Positions 23,734 to 32,943 of a stretch of DNA of 64,000 nucleotides are shown here, piece by piece. The notes below the pieces were generated by a model. That model did not search any database and was not told where the DNA came from. It was given only the letters and a program-made list of their open reading frames with translations. The DNA comes from an uncultured bacterium. Lineage in GTDB: Bacteria > Muiribacteriota > Ozemobacteria > Ozemobacterales > Ozemobacteraceae. Where the stretch lies: the NCBI GenBank assembly GCA_937949615.1, contig CALEDQ010000008.1:1029141-1093140 (forward strand), read 5' to 3'. The position numbers and the translations under genes were made by a program. Numbering within the stretch: the first letter of the stretch is position 1; each line of letters starts with the position of its first letter.

Positions 23734-25776
23734 ATGGAAAACGAAGTCAGAAAAAAGCTCGACGGTCTGCGCAATCTTATCAGAAGACATGAACACCTGT
23801 ATTTTGTCGAAGCCAACCCAGAGATAACCGACGGCGAATTTGACCGTCTGATGCAGCAGCTCAAGGATCTCGAAGCGGCCTATCCCGACCAGATAACCCC
23901 GGATTCACCGACGCAGAGGGTTGGCGAATCGGTTACTTCGTTCAATTCGGTCAAACACCGGGTTCCGATGATGAGCATCGAGAATTCATATTCAGCCGGT
24001 GATATCAACGACTGGCTGACACGTTGCGAGAAATTGCTCGGACGCAGCCCGTTTCCGGTTGTGGCAGAGCTGAAAATCGATGGAGTTTCTGGCACCTTTC
24101 ATTATCGCGACGGCGCTCTACAAAGCGGCGCCACCCGCGGCAACGGTATTGAGGGCGATCTGATCACCGGCAATGTCAAAACTATCAGATCACTGCCTCT
24201 TAAGATCGATTCTGCCCTTGACATGGATGTTCGCGGCGAAATTTACACGCCGCGTCAGGTTCTCGAAAAACTCAACAAAGCCAGAATTGACAATGGCGAA
24301 GAGCCCTTTAAAAACTGCCGCAACCTCACCGCCGGCACGATCAAGTCTCTCGACCCATCAGTAGCCGCAGGTCGTGGACTGCAGACGATGACATACGGTA
24401 TTGCCCAGGCGTTTGAACTTGGCTTCAAATCGCATTCCGACGTACTGAACCAGCTCAGGCTTCTTGGTTTCAAGGTAAACGCAGCCTGGAGGCTGTGCAG
24501 CTCGGCAGAAGAAATCAGCGAATTTATCGAAGAAATTGCCCGGCGCCGCAACGAATTCGATTTTGATATCGACGGCATTGTCATCAAGATCGACAATCTT
24601 GCCTGGCAGCTCGAACTCGGCAGCACCGCCAAGGCGCCGCGCTGGGTCATCGCCTACAAATACCCGCAGGAAAGAGCGGTGTCACAGCTGCTCAATGTAG
24701 AATGGCAGATTGGCCGGTCGCAACTGACGCCGGTAGCATACCTTGAACCGGTCGAACTTGGCGGCACAACGGTATCGCGGGCCTCACTGCATAACCTCGA
24801 TCAGATCAGAGAAAAAGACATCAGAATCGGCGACCGGGTGGTGGTCGAAAAGGCCGGCTACATTATTCCGTACATCGTAGAGGCTTTGCCAGATCAGAGA
24901 ACTGGCAGCGAACAGACAATCAACCCGCCTGAACATTGCCCGACCTGTGCCGAAAAAATTTATGTCGGACGCGGTGACGAAGACGAAACGGCAACGATCG
25001 TCAGATGCCAGAATCCGGCCTGTCGCGGTGTAATTGCCCGCCGCATCATTCATTTCATAACGCAGATGGAAATCGAAAATTTCGGCCCGCAGCTCGTAGA
25101 CAGACTGCTCGAAGCCGGGGTGATAAAAAAAGTCGAAGACATTCTGACGCTCGACGCGGGCACCTTAGCTGGTATCGAAAGAATGGGCGAGAAATCGGCC
25201 ACCAAAATAGTCGGTAATCTCGCGGCGGCTAAGGCAAAACCTTTGTTCAGACTTATTTCAGCGCTTGGCATCAGCAACGTCGGGATCGTCGTCAGCGAAA
25301 AAATTGCACAGCGCTTCAATCAGTCGTTCGACAGCTTTCTCACTGCAGAACTGCAGGCTCTTACCGAAGTCGAAGGGGTCAAGGAACGGGTCGCCCGCTG
25401 CATAATCGACTTTTTGGGTGACCAGCAGAACCACAGCTTTATCGATGCTCTGAAAAACTGGTGGCATGGCCCGTCTGCTGAAGAACTTGCAAGTCAGAAA
25501 GCTGGCGATCAATTGAGTGGCAGGTCTTTCGTAGTAACCGGCGAAGCTGTGATTCCGCGCCGCAAGATCGAAGATCTGATCAAATCATATGGCGGCCAGA
25601 CAAAATCTTCAGTTTCGCCAAAAACTGATTATCTGCTGATCGGATCTCTAGAGGGCGATGATTATGTCTCGACGAAAAAGACAAAGGCCCTGCAGCACAA
25701 GGTTCCGATCATCGATGAATTTAAATTGGCAGAAATGCTGGGAATAAGCTTTGAAACCATCAAAAACCAGGGGTAG
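23734..25776 (+). CDS. ligA: NAD-dependent DNA ligase LigA
   Basis: Full-length at 680 residues. Domain Ia at the start (HEHLYFVEANPEITDGEFD) binds NMN; the adenylated lysine is K114 in the KIDG motif; RGNGIEGDLITGN follows; a four-Cys zinc finger (CPTC...CQNPAC) lies near 400-430, then helix-hairpin-helix repeats (GIERMGEKSA, ALGISNVG) and a C-terminal BRCT domain (LSGRSFVVTGEA). It seals nicks in replication and repair. It starts two bases after the propeller gene. Confidence 0.98.
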   Translation: MENEVRKKLDGLRNLIRRHEHLYFVEANPEITDGEFDRLMQQLKDLEAAYPDQITPDSPTQRVGESVTSFNSVKHRVPMMSIENSYSAGDINDWLTRCEKLLGRSPFPVVAELKIDGVSGTFHYRDGALQSGATRGNGIEGDLITGNVKTIRSLPLKIDSALDMDVRGEIYTPRQVLEKLNKARIDNGEEPFKNCRNLTAGTIKSLDPSVAAGRGLQTMTYGIAQAFELGFKSHSDVLNQLRLLGFKVNAAWRLCSSAEEISEFIEEIARRRNEFDFDIDGIVIKIDNLAWQLELGSTAKAPRWVIAYKYPQERAVSQLLNVEWQIGRSQLTPVAYLEPVELGGTTVSRASLHNLDQIREKDIRIGDRVVVEKAGYIIPYIVEALPDQRTGSEQTINPPEHCPTCAEKIYVGRGDEDETATIVRCQNPACRGVIARRIIHFITQMEIENFGPQLVDRLLEAGVIKKVEDILTLDAGTLAGIERMGEKSATKIVGNLAAAKAKPLFRLISALGISNVGIVVSEKIAQRFNQSFDSFLTAELQALTEVEGVKERVARCIIDFLGDQQNHSFIDALKNWWHGPSAEELASQKAGDQLSGRSFVVTGEAVIPRRKIEDLIKSYGGQTKSSVSPKTDYLLIGSLEGDDYVSTKKTKALQHKVPIIDEFKLAEMLGISFETIKNQG

Positions 25777-26476
25777 AATAAGCGAGGTATTTGCTTCGAT
25801 TCAGGGCGAAGGCCTGCATGTCGGCACCATGCAGCTTTTTGTCAGGCTGGCCGCGGTCACTGACACACAGGTTGAAGAACCAACTTTTGTCATCAGAACT
25901 CTGCCAGGGTCGCGCAATCATTTTGCCCGTAACCCGGTCACGCCTCTGCGCTTTTTTCAACTGTTGTCAGAGACATTCGAGCTCGGCAGTTTTTTCAGCG
26001 TTTCGTTCATCGGCGAAGAACCTCTTCAGCAGACAGATTTTCTCTGCGAACTGCTGCAGATTTTCAGAAAAAATCGAATAGACACCTTTGTACAGACCGC
26101 CGGAGCGCCCCTAGCCAATTTTGAAAAGCTGAGCCATCTGGTTAACCGCTGGTGCATCGATCTGAAGTGTTTTCAGGAAAAAACCTGCAGCCGCTACCAG
26201 AGAACCCTTGAAAAGATAATCTCTGCCACCAGTCCTGAGACCACATATTTTCGGCTTGCCATCGATGCCGATGACGACCCGACAAAACTGCTCGCGATGC
26301 TGGAAACCATGCAGGTCGATGACTACACGCTGGTTCTGCAGCCATGTGCAATTTTTCCCGCCCATATCAGTGACTGGGATACCGGTAACATAATTGACTG
26401 GATTCAGCTGTTCAGACCTTTTTTCCATCAGGTGCGATGGATTCCTCAGGTTCATAAACTGTTGCGAATTCTGTAA
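25751..26476 (+). CDS. QueE-like protein lacking the radical-SAM cysteines
   Basis: About 241 residues from a TTG at 25751 with GGAA upstream, inside the end of ligA; the start is uncertain because no ATG precedes the first conserved motif. Landmarks of 7-carboxy-7-deazaguanine synthase are clear: ISEVFASIQGEG, LFVRLAA, IGEEPLQQ (for TGGEPLLQ), VQTAG, CIDLK and a closing IPQVHK. Where QueE has CxxxCxxC for its [4Fe-4S] cluster, this protein reads AVTDTQVEEPTF with no cysteine. It cannot perform the normal radical-SAM reaction by known chemistry. The frame is intact, so it is probably a repurposed non-catalytic paralogue. Confidence 0.8.
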   Translation: MKPSKTRGRISEVFASIQGEGLHVGTMQLFVRLAAVTDTQVEEPTFVIRTLPGSRNHFARNPVTPLRFFQLLSETFELGSFFSVSFIGEEPLQQTDFLCELLQIFRKNRIDTFVQTAGAPLANFEKLSHLVNRWCIDLKCFQEKTCSRYQRTLEKIISATSPETTYFRLAIDADDDPTKLLAMLETMQVDDYTLVLQPCAIFPAHISDWDTGNIIDWIQLFRPFFHQVRWIPQVHKLLRIL

Positions 26477-26536
26477 ATTTAAGATATGGTAGTGTAAATT
26501 TATTAGTTTAACCTACCCAGAAATGACGGTGCGATT

Positions 26537-27514
26537 ATGGCTCTAAACGATAAACTATTTCTACCAAAAGACATTGTCTGTCCAATCTGCGGCAAGGAGT
26601 TCAAACGCTACCTGCTGAAAAAGAAGCAATTCAGCCTTGATAAACGCGACATTGATTATCGCCCGGTTTATCTTGGCAATATTAACCCGCGCTATTTTAA
26701 CGTCTGTGTCTGCCCTCACTGCTATTATGCTGCTGAAGACAAATTTTTCTGCCCGCTGATGTCAGAAATTGAAGCCAGGCGTAAAGCCCTGCTCGACAAC
26801 CATCGCTCCCAGTGGGATGCCGCCAGTCGTGTCAGAGCTGCTTCTTCTGGGCAGCAGATCTGGAAGGATGTTGAAGCAGAAAAACTGCGCGAACTTACAC
26901 CGGTCAATATTTCTATTCTGCGACAGATCAAGCCTCTGCTTGAAAGAGTTGCCGGTGGCCTCAAAGACAAAGGCAAACCCTTTAACGAACTGCAGAAAGA
27001 CGGCGACCTCGAAGCCGCTATCCGCAGCTGGGAGCTGGCAGCGATCTGCTCAAAAGCCCGCAAAGCAAACCATCGCCTGCTTGGTTATACCTACCTGAAC
27101 GCCGCCTGGACAGCCCGCGACGCCGCCGAGCAGACCACCGATCCAGGGCTTCAGCAGCGCTACAAAGACTTTGAAAAAGCCTATCTCACTGAGGCGGTAT
27201 CATTTCTGACGATCACCAATGCAGCCACCAGCATCGATGACGCTTTTATGCCGGATGGCACGAGAATTCCGAAAGAAAATATTCCGCAGTCGCGGGTGTT
27301 TGAAATCATGTATATTCTCGCTGGTGCCAACCGCCTGCTTGGTAAATTAGATGAAAGCAACAAGTATCTTGAACAGATCATTTACGGCAGTCAGAGCGCT
27401 CAGGGCATCATTCTCTGGTTCGTCAATCAGGCCAGAGAAATGCGACACGAGACCAACACCCAGCCGAACATGCCAATTCCTCAGGATGAATCTGAAGATG
27501 AAGACCTCGAATAA
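26537..27514 (+). CDS. DUF2225 family protein with Cys4 zinc-binding motif
   Basis: A 325-residue protein matching DUF2225: CPICGKEFKR near the start, the DxDYRP...NPRYFNVCVCPHC block and CYYAAED, giving two CxxC pairs for a zinc ion. The rest is helical and TPR-like (LAAICSKARKANHRLLGYTYLNAAW region). The acidic tail is SEDEDLE. Its biochemical role is unknown. It overlaps the next gene by 17 bases and heads the operon that includes the competence genes. Confidence 0.85.
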   Translation: MALNDKLFLPKDIVCPICGKEFKRYLLKKKQFSLDKRDIDYRPVYLGNINPRYFNVCVCPHCYYAAEDKFFCPLMSEIEARRKALLDNHRSQWDAASRVRAASSGQQIWKDVEAEKLRELTPVNISILRQIKPLLERVAGGLKDKGKPFNELQKDGDLEAAIRSWELAAICSKARKANHRLLGYTYLNAAWTARDAAEQTTDPGLQQRYKDFEKAYLTEAVSFLTITNAATSIDDAFMPDGTRIPKENIPQSRVFEIMYILAGANRLLGKLDESNKYLEQIIYGSQSAQGIILWFVNQAREMRHETNTQPNMPIPQDESEDEDLE

Positions 27515-28199
27515 ATCAGCCCGCACCGGCGGCGCCATCGCCATTATAATCATTCTGCTGCTGTTGATCGGCGGCGGGGTAGCCGGTGGTTTTCTCTTCT
27601 CGGGCAGCCGCCAGCAGAAGGCCCAGACCCAGTTGCTGGCCGAAGGCTATCTGAACTTCAATCAGGGTCAGCTGGAAAAGGCCTACGGCAAGTTTGTCGA
27701 TGCCCGCCAGACTTTCTCGACCAGCCTCGATCTCTATCGCAAAGTAGCTTCGGGCACCTTTCTTACCCGTGACGAAGTGAACGAGGTGCTTGCAACTCTC
27801 TGTCTTTCTATCGCGCACGAAAAGTTTTTCATGCTCGAAGCCGACACCACCTGGGTTAAGAAAGCTGAAGAAGAGCTGAACAATATTTCTGATTCTGAAC
27901 GCAAAAAAGAAATCAGCCAGAATCTCGCTACTGCCAATGAAATAGTTGCTCTTTTGACGCTGTTCAAGGCTGGCGACTACGAGAAAGCAATGAAAGATCT
28001 GCTCGAAGTCGAAAAGAAAGCGGCAGTTTCTGATCAGGATTTCTTTATCTTCGAAATCAGATTTCTCATTGCCTGCGGCAAGTCATTGCAGGAACCCGCA
28101 ATAATAAATCAGGCCCGCGAACTGCTTTTCTTCGCAACCACCGATCTTGGCATCAATAATGAAAAGACCCGGCAGCTCTGGGGTTTACTGACCAACTGA
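27498..28199 (+). CDS. single-pass membrane protein with TPR-like helices
   Basis: I start at 27498 (MKTSNKSA); an ATG at 27486 is equally possible. The 233-residue product has a membrane helix rich in Ile, Leu and Gly (about 13-35) followed by helical pairs of TPR type (LLAEGYLNFNQGQLEKAYGKF; LFKAGDYEKAMKDLLEVE). The bulk is extracytoplasmic. No known family. It is translationally coupled to the DUF2225 gene and may scaffold other envelope proteins. Confidence 0.75.
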   Translation: MKTSNKSARTGGAIAIIIILLLLIGGGVAGGFLFSGSRQQKAQTQLLAEGYLNFNQGQLEKAYGKFVDARQTFSTSLDLYRKVASGTFLTRDEVNEVLATLCLSIAHEKFFMLEADTTWVKKAEEELNNISDSERKKEISQNLATANEIVALLTLFKAGDYEKAMKDLLEVEKKAAVSDQDFFIFEIRFLIACGKSLQEPAIINQARELLFFATTDLGINNEKTRQLWGLLTN

Positions 28200-28201
28200 T
28201 C

Positions 28202-28957
28202 TTGAAGTACAATCCGCAAAGTTTCGAAAAACAGGCCGCTTTATGGCCTGTTTTTGCTTTTTCCGGCAGCCCGGCAGAAGACATTGTTCTGCGAACCCGC
28301 CAGCTATGGGGCCTCAGTCCGATGGGCTGGATTGCCCCCGGCAGGTCACAACCGGATTTATCTGAAGATCTTGTTGCTGAATTCGGAATCGACACCTGTA
28401 GAATTGCCCTGATCAGCGAAGGTGTGCGCCGATCTGTCGAACCATTGAACCAGCTGGAAGCAGCATTCAAATGGCTTGCAAGATTTTTTCGCGACACACA
28501 GTCAGACAGCAGCACTTATGACCCTGGCCCATGGCTTGAAGCGGCGGCGCAGGGGCACGATCATATTCTCTGCCGCGGTGACCTGCGGGCGGCACTCATG
28601 TCGGTTAAACATGCAGCAAAGGTCTCACCGCCACAAATCAAAGCTGGCGGGCGCTTCCGAAGGCTGGTAATTGCCTGTCTTTACCCTTTTGCCCCGATTC
28701 TGGCCGCCCATCTGGCCGGGTCACCCGAAAACCTGCAGCTCTCTCTGCCACAGATTGCGCAGGAATTTCCCGAATACCTGTGCGTCAGGTTTGCTATCGC
28801 TGAAAGTGGCTGGCAGAATCGGGTTTTCAGTGCTCAACACTTTAACAGCGACCCGAAAAAGGCGCTGCTTGAAGTAAAAGCAGTGGCCAGAGCAGCCGGC
28901 AGAAGAAACTTTTTCATTCAAAATACCGACGGGGGGCTGAGAATATGTTTCAGCTGA
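28202..28957 (+). CDS. stand-alone leucyl-tRNA synthetase C-terminal-like protein
   Basis: A 251-residue frame from a TTG at 28202 without a clear ribosome site. Residues about 55-96 (LVAEFGIDTCRIALISEG...AAFKWLARFF) follow the class I synthetase pattern after KMSKS (IxKYGADTxRLxLLF...GAxRFLxRxW). RRLVIACLYPFAPILAAHLAG matches the LeuRS LLAPFAPHIAEELWxxLG helix, and the end (QNRVFSAQHF...GRRNFFIQN...LRICF) follows the NGKxR...VVPxxLVNIV domain. No HIGH or KMSKS motif or catalytic domain is present. It looks like a domain-derived tRNA-binding relative, not a synthetase. The assignment is by pattern only. Confidence 0.5.
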   Translation: MKYNPQSFEKQAALWPVFAFSGSPAEDIVLRTRQLWGLSPMGWIAPGRSQPDLSEDLVAEFGIDTCRIALISEGVRRSVEPLNQLEAAFKWLARFFRDTQSDSSTYDPGPWLEAAAQGHDHILCRGDLRAALMSVKHAAKVSPPQIKAGGRFRRLVIACLYPFAPILAAHLAGSPENLQLSLPQIAQEFPEYLCVRFAIAESGWQNRVFSAQHFNSDPKKALLEVKAVARAAGRRNFFIQNTDGGLRICFS

Positions 28958-29361
28958 GCCCGCGCGAAGTTTTTGAACTTAGAATTCTCTGCCTGTTACC
29001 GATTATTCTTGGCTGCAGCATAATGTTCTTTGGCACTGATGCAGTACCGCTGCAGCAGTTCATTGCCACTGGCGACCAACAGCTCAGCATCAAACTCGAT
29101 CAGGCTCTGAAAAGTGTCAGCAGCATTGAACAAACAGGAGCAGACGCACTCGACCGTATCATCATCAACGAAGCTTCCAGAGAGCAACTTCTTGCATGCC
29201 CTGGCATCGGCTCGAAAACAGCCGATTTAATAATAACAGAACGCAGATTTGCTCAATTCTCCGACTGGCGTGATTTTGACGACCGGGTAAAAAATATCGG
29301 GCCGGCAAAAATTCAGGCGATGAAAGAAGCCGGGGTAAGAATTTCACGCAATGAAAAATAA
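28945..29361 (+). CDS. comEA: ComEA-like helix-hairpin-helix DNA-binding protein
   Basis: A 138-residue protein whose ATG follows GGGGGGCTGAG and lies within the end of the preceding gene. One N-terminal membrane helix (about 12-30) and a C-terminal pair of helix-hairpin-helix motifs: INEASREQLLACPGIGSKTADLIITER and VKNIGPAKIQAM. This is the architecture of ComEA, the membrane-bound receptor for incoming DNA, and the next gene is comEC, its usual partner. Confidence 0.88.
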   Translation: MFQLSPREVFELRILCLLPIILGCSIMFFGTDAVPLQQFIATGDQQLSIKLDQALKSVSSIEQTGADALDRIIINEASREQLLACPGIGSKTADLIITERRFAQFSDWRDFDDRVKNIGPAKIQAMKEAGVRISRNEK

Positions 29362-31534
29362 ACGAAAAAACAGACTCTTTAAAGCTCAGCCCGACATGCT
29401 TGCCGGCTTCACCGCCGTATTTGCCTGCGGCCTGCTTTTTTCCGGCCTTCTGCCAGCCGGCATGCATTTTGCCATGCTGGTTGCCGCTATTTGCTGTCTG
29501 CTGCTTTCTTTTCCTGAAGCATTCTGCCAACACAGGCTTCTGTTTCTTGGTCTTGCCGCCTTTCTTGCCGCAGCATTCTACGGGAATCTCAGAGCCGAAC
29601 CAGAAGCCAATTTTTCTCACTTTCTCAGCCTCGACAAAGTCAGAGGGCAACTGTCAGGACAATTCAAGGGTGAATTCAGACTGAGCCGCAGTGGCAGTAT
29701 CAGATTCAAGCTTCTCGATGCAACCTTTTCGGCAGATGACCAGAACGTGAAGGTGCCAGGAGTGGTCGAATGTATCGTTAAAAACCCAGATCTTTTCCCT
29801 GAGCCTGAGCAGCACTATGTGCTCGAAGGTTCCTTTTCGATAACACAACCAGGACGAGCGCCATTTTTCAACGCCGAACAAATTCACTGTATGACTGCCG
29901 GCCCGGGGCTGACCGGATTGGCCGGCAGAGTGCAACGAAAGCTCCGAGACGGGCTCAACACGGTATTACCGCGCGTGCATGCCGGCATCGTCATCGGCTT
30001 TATTCTTGGAGATACCAGTCAGATACCTCGAAATGAGAAAATTCTTTTCCGAGAAACCGGTATCAGTCACCTTCTCGCTGTTTCGGGGCAGCATATAATG
30101 GTTATAATCATCTGCCTGTCGGCAATACTTCACTGGCTGAAAGTTCCGCCCCTGTCACGCAGCATAATGACGGCTCTGTTTCTTATCTTTTACGCCATGA
30201 CCACAACCGGCAGCCCTTCTGTCTGGCGGGCTCTGATCATGTATCTGTGCGTCGCTGTCATTCTGCACACCGAGGCTTTTCCATCGCCGGTCAGACCTGT
30301 TTCAATCGCGGCTCTCATTATACTTCTCTATCGGCCGGCCCTGATTTTCAACGCCGCTTTTCAGCTCAGCTTCACTGCCGTATTGAGCATCGTCTTTCTA
30401 CGCGAGCCGATAGAAAGGCTGTTCCGCCGGTTTTATTTTCCTGAGACCTTTTCGCGCTACATGGCCGTTACTCTGGCCGCCAGCTTTGGAACAATACCGA
30501 TGACCGCGATGCTGTTCGGAACAGTCTCGGCCTCTTCGCTTCTGGTGAATCCCCTGATAATATGGTCTTTCAGCTATATTCTCCCGGTCGCCTTCATTAC
30601 CGCCGCCCTTTCGACCTTCTGGCCGGGGGCTTCAATAATAGTGGCCCCCGGTCTTTCTCTGGTTCTTGACGGCCTGCTGGCAGTTCTTGGCAAGGCTCAG
30701 ACGATACCCGGCCAGTATTTTTACGTCGGCAACCTGCCAGGCTTCATTATTGCCGGTCTCTACGGCGCAATGCTCTTTCTGGCAGCAATCGGCAACCGCA
30801 GTCATCTCGAAGAAAAACTGGCACAGACTGCTGGAACAGAGTCATCCTTCCCTGTCAACGCTACAGAAAAAATACCAGTTCAAAAACAGGTTGAAAGCAA
30901 ATATAAACAAGCGCCGCCGGTAAAAACTGACCGACACCCTTTCCGGCACGCACCGACCCTGGCCGCTATGGATGAAATGCTCTGCGAATGTGGCCTCAGG
31001 CCTTTAAAGAATCTAAAAGCCGATGAAAAGACTCTGATTCCGCTGCAAAACCTTAGTCTCGACAGCCAGAATCTTTATCATCGAATGGCTGACCTCGACC
31101 GAAAAAGCTTTGTTGCCGAGCCCGAAAGACTTCTGCAGTCACATATTTTTCTTATGGCTCTGACCGGCAATGAAATTCTCAATCGCATCAGTACTCACCT
31201 TGACCCACCGCCGATCCCTGGAGAAATCCGTATTGGGCAGCCTGTCAAAGACAGATCACTGGCGGCGGCGGTTCTGGCCGAGAATCTTCTTCACTCATCG
31301 ATCCTTACCCGTGCCCGTTCGGATGATTTTATGATGCTGATTTCAAGAGGCCAGGGCATTTTTGCGAGGGCCCGCCGACAGCTCGAGCGCATTCTCGAAA
31401 ATCTGAATTTTGAAGAGAGCATCGAGCAGCATTTCGCGTTGCGACATGATATGCTGACATGGTGCAATGAATTCATCAATTATGATATCAACAGTCGACA
31501 GACAGACAACAATCGCCTGAGGCCTGAACAATAA
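29351..31534 (+). CDS. comEC: ComEC/Rec2-family DNA-uptake channel
   Basis: A 727-residue membrane protein overlapping the ComEA-like gene by 11 bases. An N-terminal soluble domain (about 95-190) precedes the competence membrane core (about 205-480), with the family signature ETGISHLLAVSGQHI. It carries single-stranded DNA across the inner membrane. The usual C-terminal metallo-beta-lactamase domain is missing; instead about 230 hydrophilic residues (490-727) of unknown, mostly helical sequence follow. Confidence 0.92.
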   Translation: MKNKRKNRLFKAQPDMLAGFTAVFACGLLFSGLLPAGMHFAMLVAAICCLLLSFPEAFCQHRLLFLGLAAFLAAAFYGNLRAEPEANFSHFLSLDKVRGQLSGQFKGEFRLSRSGSIRFKLLDATFSADDQNVKVPGVVECIVKNPDLFPEPEQHYVLEGSFSITQPGRAPFFNAEQIHCMTAGPGLTGLAGRVQRKLRDGLNTVLPRVHAGIVIGFILGDTSQIPRNEKILFRETGISHLLAVSGQHIMVIIICLSAILHWLKVPPLSRSIMTALFLIFYAMTTTGSPSVWRALIMYLCVAVILHTEAFPSPVRPVSIAALIILLYRPALIFNAAFQLSFTAVLSIVFLREPIERLFRRFYFPETFSRYMAVTLAASFGTIPMTAMLFGTVSASSLLVNPLIIWSFSYILPVAFITAALSTFWPGASIIVAPGLSLVLDGLLAVLGKAQTIPGQYFYVGNLPGFIIAGLYGAMLFLAAIGNRSHLEEKLAQTAGTESSFPVNATEKIPVQKQVESKYKQAPPVKTDRHPFRHAPTLAAMDEMLCECGLRPLKNLKADEKTLIPLQNLSLDSQNLYHRMADLDRKSFVAEPERLLQSHIFLMALTGNEILNRISTHLDPPPIPGEIRIGQPVKDRSLAAAVLAENLLHSSILTRARSDDFMMLISRGQGIFARARRQLERILENLNFEESIEQHFALRHDMLTWCNEFINYDINSRQTDNNRLRPEQ

Positions 31535-32313
31535 TGAAAAGAAAGCTCCTTATTGCGCTTCCGACCCTGTATTTTCTTGTGACTGGCCAGTTCGGGCCGG
31601 CCCTCAAGCAGTTTTTTTCGGTGCTCTTTCTCGTTCTGACGATTATTTTTTACTTCGTGAGCCGCAATACCGAAGATCAGTATCACAGCCATTACTTTGG
31701 CAACTTCAAAAGCGGCATGCTGCTTCTGGGCCTGGTTGTTCTTATCTGTTCGGCTTTTCCGATCGGGGGCTATCTGGCAGAACCTCTGATCATGCCACAT
31801 TCAGACCAGAATGCTGACGCAATCGTCGTTCTGGCTTCGGGGGCAACCCTTGCCGGTGAGCCGGGCTACAGCGGTTTTCAGAGAGTCACGCATGGAATCA
31901 GACTTCTACAGGAAAACCGCGCGCCGATACTTCTGATCAGCACCGGTTATGCTTCGTATCTCGGGCATGCGGAAGCTGCCTGGGTTGCGAGCTTTACGTC
32001 GATGTTCGCAGTCGACCAGTCTAAAATAAAAATCCTGGTGAGCCAGGACATTGTAACAACCGCAGCTGAAGCAGAATATCTTGAAAAGATGCTCACTGCC
32101 ACCGGATTGAAAAAAATACTGCTTGTAACCAGCAATGGTCACATTTTCCGCGCCGTTCACACCTTCGCCAGTAAGGGCTTTGAGGTACTGCCGGCACCGG
32201 TTCACACAAAAGAAAGCGTTTTATACGCAACAGAGAGTTACCTGACCTCACTGCATGCGGCTGTTCATGAGTGGATCGGCATTGCCTACTACGCCATCCG
32301 GGGAAGAATCTAA
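31534..32313 (+). CDS. DUF218 (YdcF/ElyC-like) membrane protein
   Basis: A 259-residue protein whose ATG shares a base with the comEC stop (TAATG). Two N-terminal helices (about 15-42 and 60-82) precede a DUF218 domain: ADAIVVLASGA, ILLISTGY, VTTAAEAEYLEKML and ILLVTSNGHIFRAVHTF. Relatives act in envelope polysaccharide or peptidoglycan upkeep. It is the last gene of the plus-strand run. An A/T-only inverted repeat (about 32314-32333) follows but would make a weak terminator. Confidence 0.88.
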   Translation: MKRKLLIALPTLYFLVTGQFGPALKQFFSVLFLVLTIIFYFVSRNTEDQYHSHYFGNFKSGMLLLGLVVLICSAFPIGGYLAEPLIMPHSDQNADAIVVLASGATLAGEPGYSGFQRVTHGIRLLQENRAPILLISTGYASYLGHAEAAWVASFTSMFAVDQSKIKILVSQDIVTTAAEAEYLEKMLTATGLKKILLVTSNGHIFRAVHTFASKGFEVLPAPVHTKESVLYATESYLTSLHAAVHEWIGIAYYAIRGRI

Positions 32314-32406
32314 AAAAAATAAAATTATTTTTTCCCTTTTTTTCTTTTCATTTGATTTACCTGTGAGACCTTTTCGCGGTCACCAATAATCAGGAGGAAA
32401 GAAAAA

Positions 32407-32781
32407 ATGGTAAGTATCAATCGTGTTCTCATTGCCGGAAATCTCGCCCGCGACCCGCAGATGAAAGAAACCAGCAACGGCCGCTCACTCGCCACGTTTC
32501 CGGTCGCGATCGACAAGCGCTGGCGCACCAGTTCGGGTGAGATGAAAAAAGAAACGGCATTTTTCAGAATCGTTGTCTGGAACGGCACGGCGGAACTCTG
32601 CAATCGCTATCTGAAAAAGGGCCGCTCGGTGCTCGTTGAAGGTCGCCTCGAAATCAGGTCTTACCAGAACAGTGAGGGTAAAACCCAGTATGTCACCCAG
32701 ATCGTCGGCAACCAGGTCACCTTTCTCAGTCGCCCTGACAATGACAACCACAATAACGATGAAGACCCGTCAATCATTTAA
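32407..32781 (+). CDS. ssb: single-stranded DNA-binding protein
   Basis: A 124-residue SSB with a strong AGGAGG ribosome site. The OB fold starts INRVLIAGNLARDPQ and includes FRIVVWNGTAELC and KKGRSVLVEGRLEIRSY. The tail is short and acidic (NNDEDPSII) rather than the usual DDDIPF, so partner binding through the tip may differ. It coats single-stranded DNA in replication and in uptake. It is flanked by its own terminator. Confidence 0.96.
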   Translation: MVSINRVLIAGNLARDPQMKETSNGRSLATFPVAIDKRWRTSSGEMKKETAFFRIVVWNGTAELCNRYLKKGRSVLVEGRLEIRSYQNSEGKTQYVTQIVGNQVTFLSRPDNDNHNNDEDPSII

Positions 32782-32811
32782 AAGGACCTGAGAAAGTCCA
32801 GCAGACAAGCG

Positions 32812-32857
32812 GCCTCCGGTTCAGACACCCCATTGCCGGCGAGAACCGGAGGCTTTT
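32812..32857 (+). terminator. intrinsic terminator of ssb
   Basis: A perfect 11-bp stem, GCCTCCGGTTC/GAACCGGAGGC, with a 20-base loop, followed by TTTT. Confidence 0.8.
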
Positions 32858-32884
32858 GTCATATCTTTTCATATCAGAAAAGCG

Positions 32885-32913
32885 GTGAAAAATTCGGCAA
32901 AATATTTTATAAT
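32885..32913 (+). promoter_or_regulatory. promoter of the tandem-HD gene
   Basis: GTGAAA (32885-32890), 17 bases, perfect TATAAT (32908-32913); start near 32920, 24 bases before the ATG. Confidence 0.55.
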
Positions 32914-32943
32914 AGCCACTAACCCATTTTTCGAAGGGAATTC

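Noticed and set aside
32314..32333. A/T-only inverted repeat after the DUF218 gene as a terminator
   Set aside because: A stem of only A-T pairs would be too weak for intrinsic termination; noted in the gene entry only.
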